NCBI GenBank assembly: GCA_003455945.1
Contig: DMPQ01000175.1
Coordinates: 4,285-9,892, forward strand
Source of the DNA: Planctomycetaceae bacterium
Lineage (GTDB): Bacteria; Planctomycetota; Planctomycetia; Pirellulales; Pirellulaceae
Direction of reading: 5' to 3'
DNA length: 5,608 nucleotides
The notes beneath the pieces were generated by a model that was given only the letters and a program-made list of their open reading frames with translations, was not told the origin of the DNA and made no database searches. Below are positions 5,395 to 5,608 of this stretch, piece by piece (the stretch's first letter is position 1; each line of letters starts with the position of its first letter). The translations under genes were made by a program, and so were the position numbers.

Positions 5395-5608
5395 GCCCTC
5401 GGCGGCAGCCACGCCGCGACCGGCGAACTGACCGACCCAACCAATCCGAAGCGAAGCGCCGGGATCTGGGTCGGTCGCAAGGTGACCGAAGAGGTCGCGC
5501 CGACGTGGGCCCGCGTCGTCCCCGACGCGCGGCCGTGCGACATCGAGCGTTCGAGAAGCTCCGAAGGTGCGATCGGCGTCGCAGCCGCAAGCCCGCGGCT
5601 CGGGACGA
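5395..5608. other. Downstream flank without a supportable gene
   Basis: After the T-run I see no recognisable coding or RNA feature. A plus-strand frame from an ATG at 5386, inside the tRNA 3' end, is open to the window edge for about 74 codons, but has no separate ribosome binding site and no family motif. Minus-strand frames here read through the tRNA and are artefacts. A neighbouring gene may begin beyond the edge. Confidence 0.4.

Noticed and set aside
5315..5400. The tRNA 3' end as an integration site for a mobile element
   Set aside because: No second copy of the tRNA 3' end, no integrase and no element boundary is visible in the window.
5354..5590. A minus-strand frame ending SRTGFEPVTC, and a second one (4884-5543) with IRTCDLLIRSQLLYPAELPG
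   Set aside because: These peptides are the well-known false translations of the antisense strand of a tRNA gene; here they come from the tRNA-Arg at 5315-5388.
5386..5608. A plus-strand frame from ATG 5386 open to the right edge
   Set aside because: Its start lies within the tRNA 3' end, it has no ribosome binding site of its own and no recognisable motif, and it is too short to judge.

Overview
The window is GC-rich DNA (about two-thirds G+C by eye) that most likely comes from a planctomycete. The evidence is indirect: exported proteins built from tandem pre-peptidase C-terminal (PPC) repeats, an exported caspase-like protease, a DipZ-like thioredoxin with helical LTxxQ-type repeats, and a tRNA gene without an encoded CCA end. 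No phylogenetic marker is present, so the phylum is an inference and I do not name a genus.

Layout, left to right. (1) Positions 1-1290, minus strand: the 5' 430 codons of a gene for an exported PPC-repeat protein, which runs off the left edge. (2) Positions 1291-1501: a 211-base gap with a strong GC hairpin and a ribosome binding site. (3) Positions 1502-3796, minus strand: a complete 764-residue exported protein with four PPC repeats followed by a C-terminal caspase-fold (peptidase C14) domain. The His and Cys of the catalytic dyad are present, and an EF-hand-like loop lies near the end. (4) Positions 3797-4117: a divergent control region with a split dyad, a near-identical 15-base direct repeat and a possible promoter for the caspase gene. 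(5) Positions 4118-5269, plus strand: an exported thioredoxin-fold protein whose N-terminal half carries four short LTxxQ/xEQR helical motifs. (6) Positions 5315-5388, plus strand: tRNA-Arg(UCU), preceded by a possible promoter overlapping the upstream stop codon and by a short palindrome. (7) Positions 5389-5608: a T5 run, then sequence with no supportable gene.

How the parts may work together. The caspase and the partial PPC gene are co-directional, share the repeat type and even a repeat-boundary motif, and may form one transcription unit. Both products, and the divergently encoded thioredoxin, have Sec-type signal peptides, so all three proteins act outside the cytoplasm. A plausible but unproven reading is an extracytoplasmic protease module with an adhesive PPC partner, next to a thiol oxidoreductase that could act on the protease's cysteines. 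The most unusual points are the PPC(4)-caspase-EF-hand architecture, the LTxxQ-thioredoxin fusion and the repeat similarity between the two PPC genes. Many long open frames on the opposite strands are by-products of the base composition and codon use.
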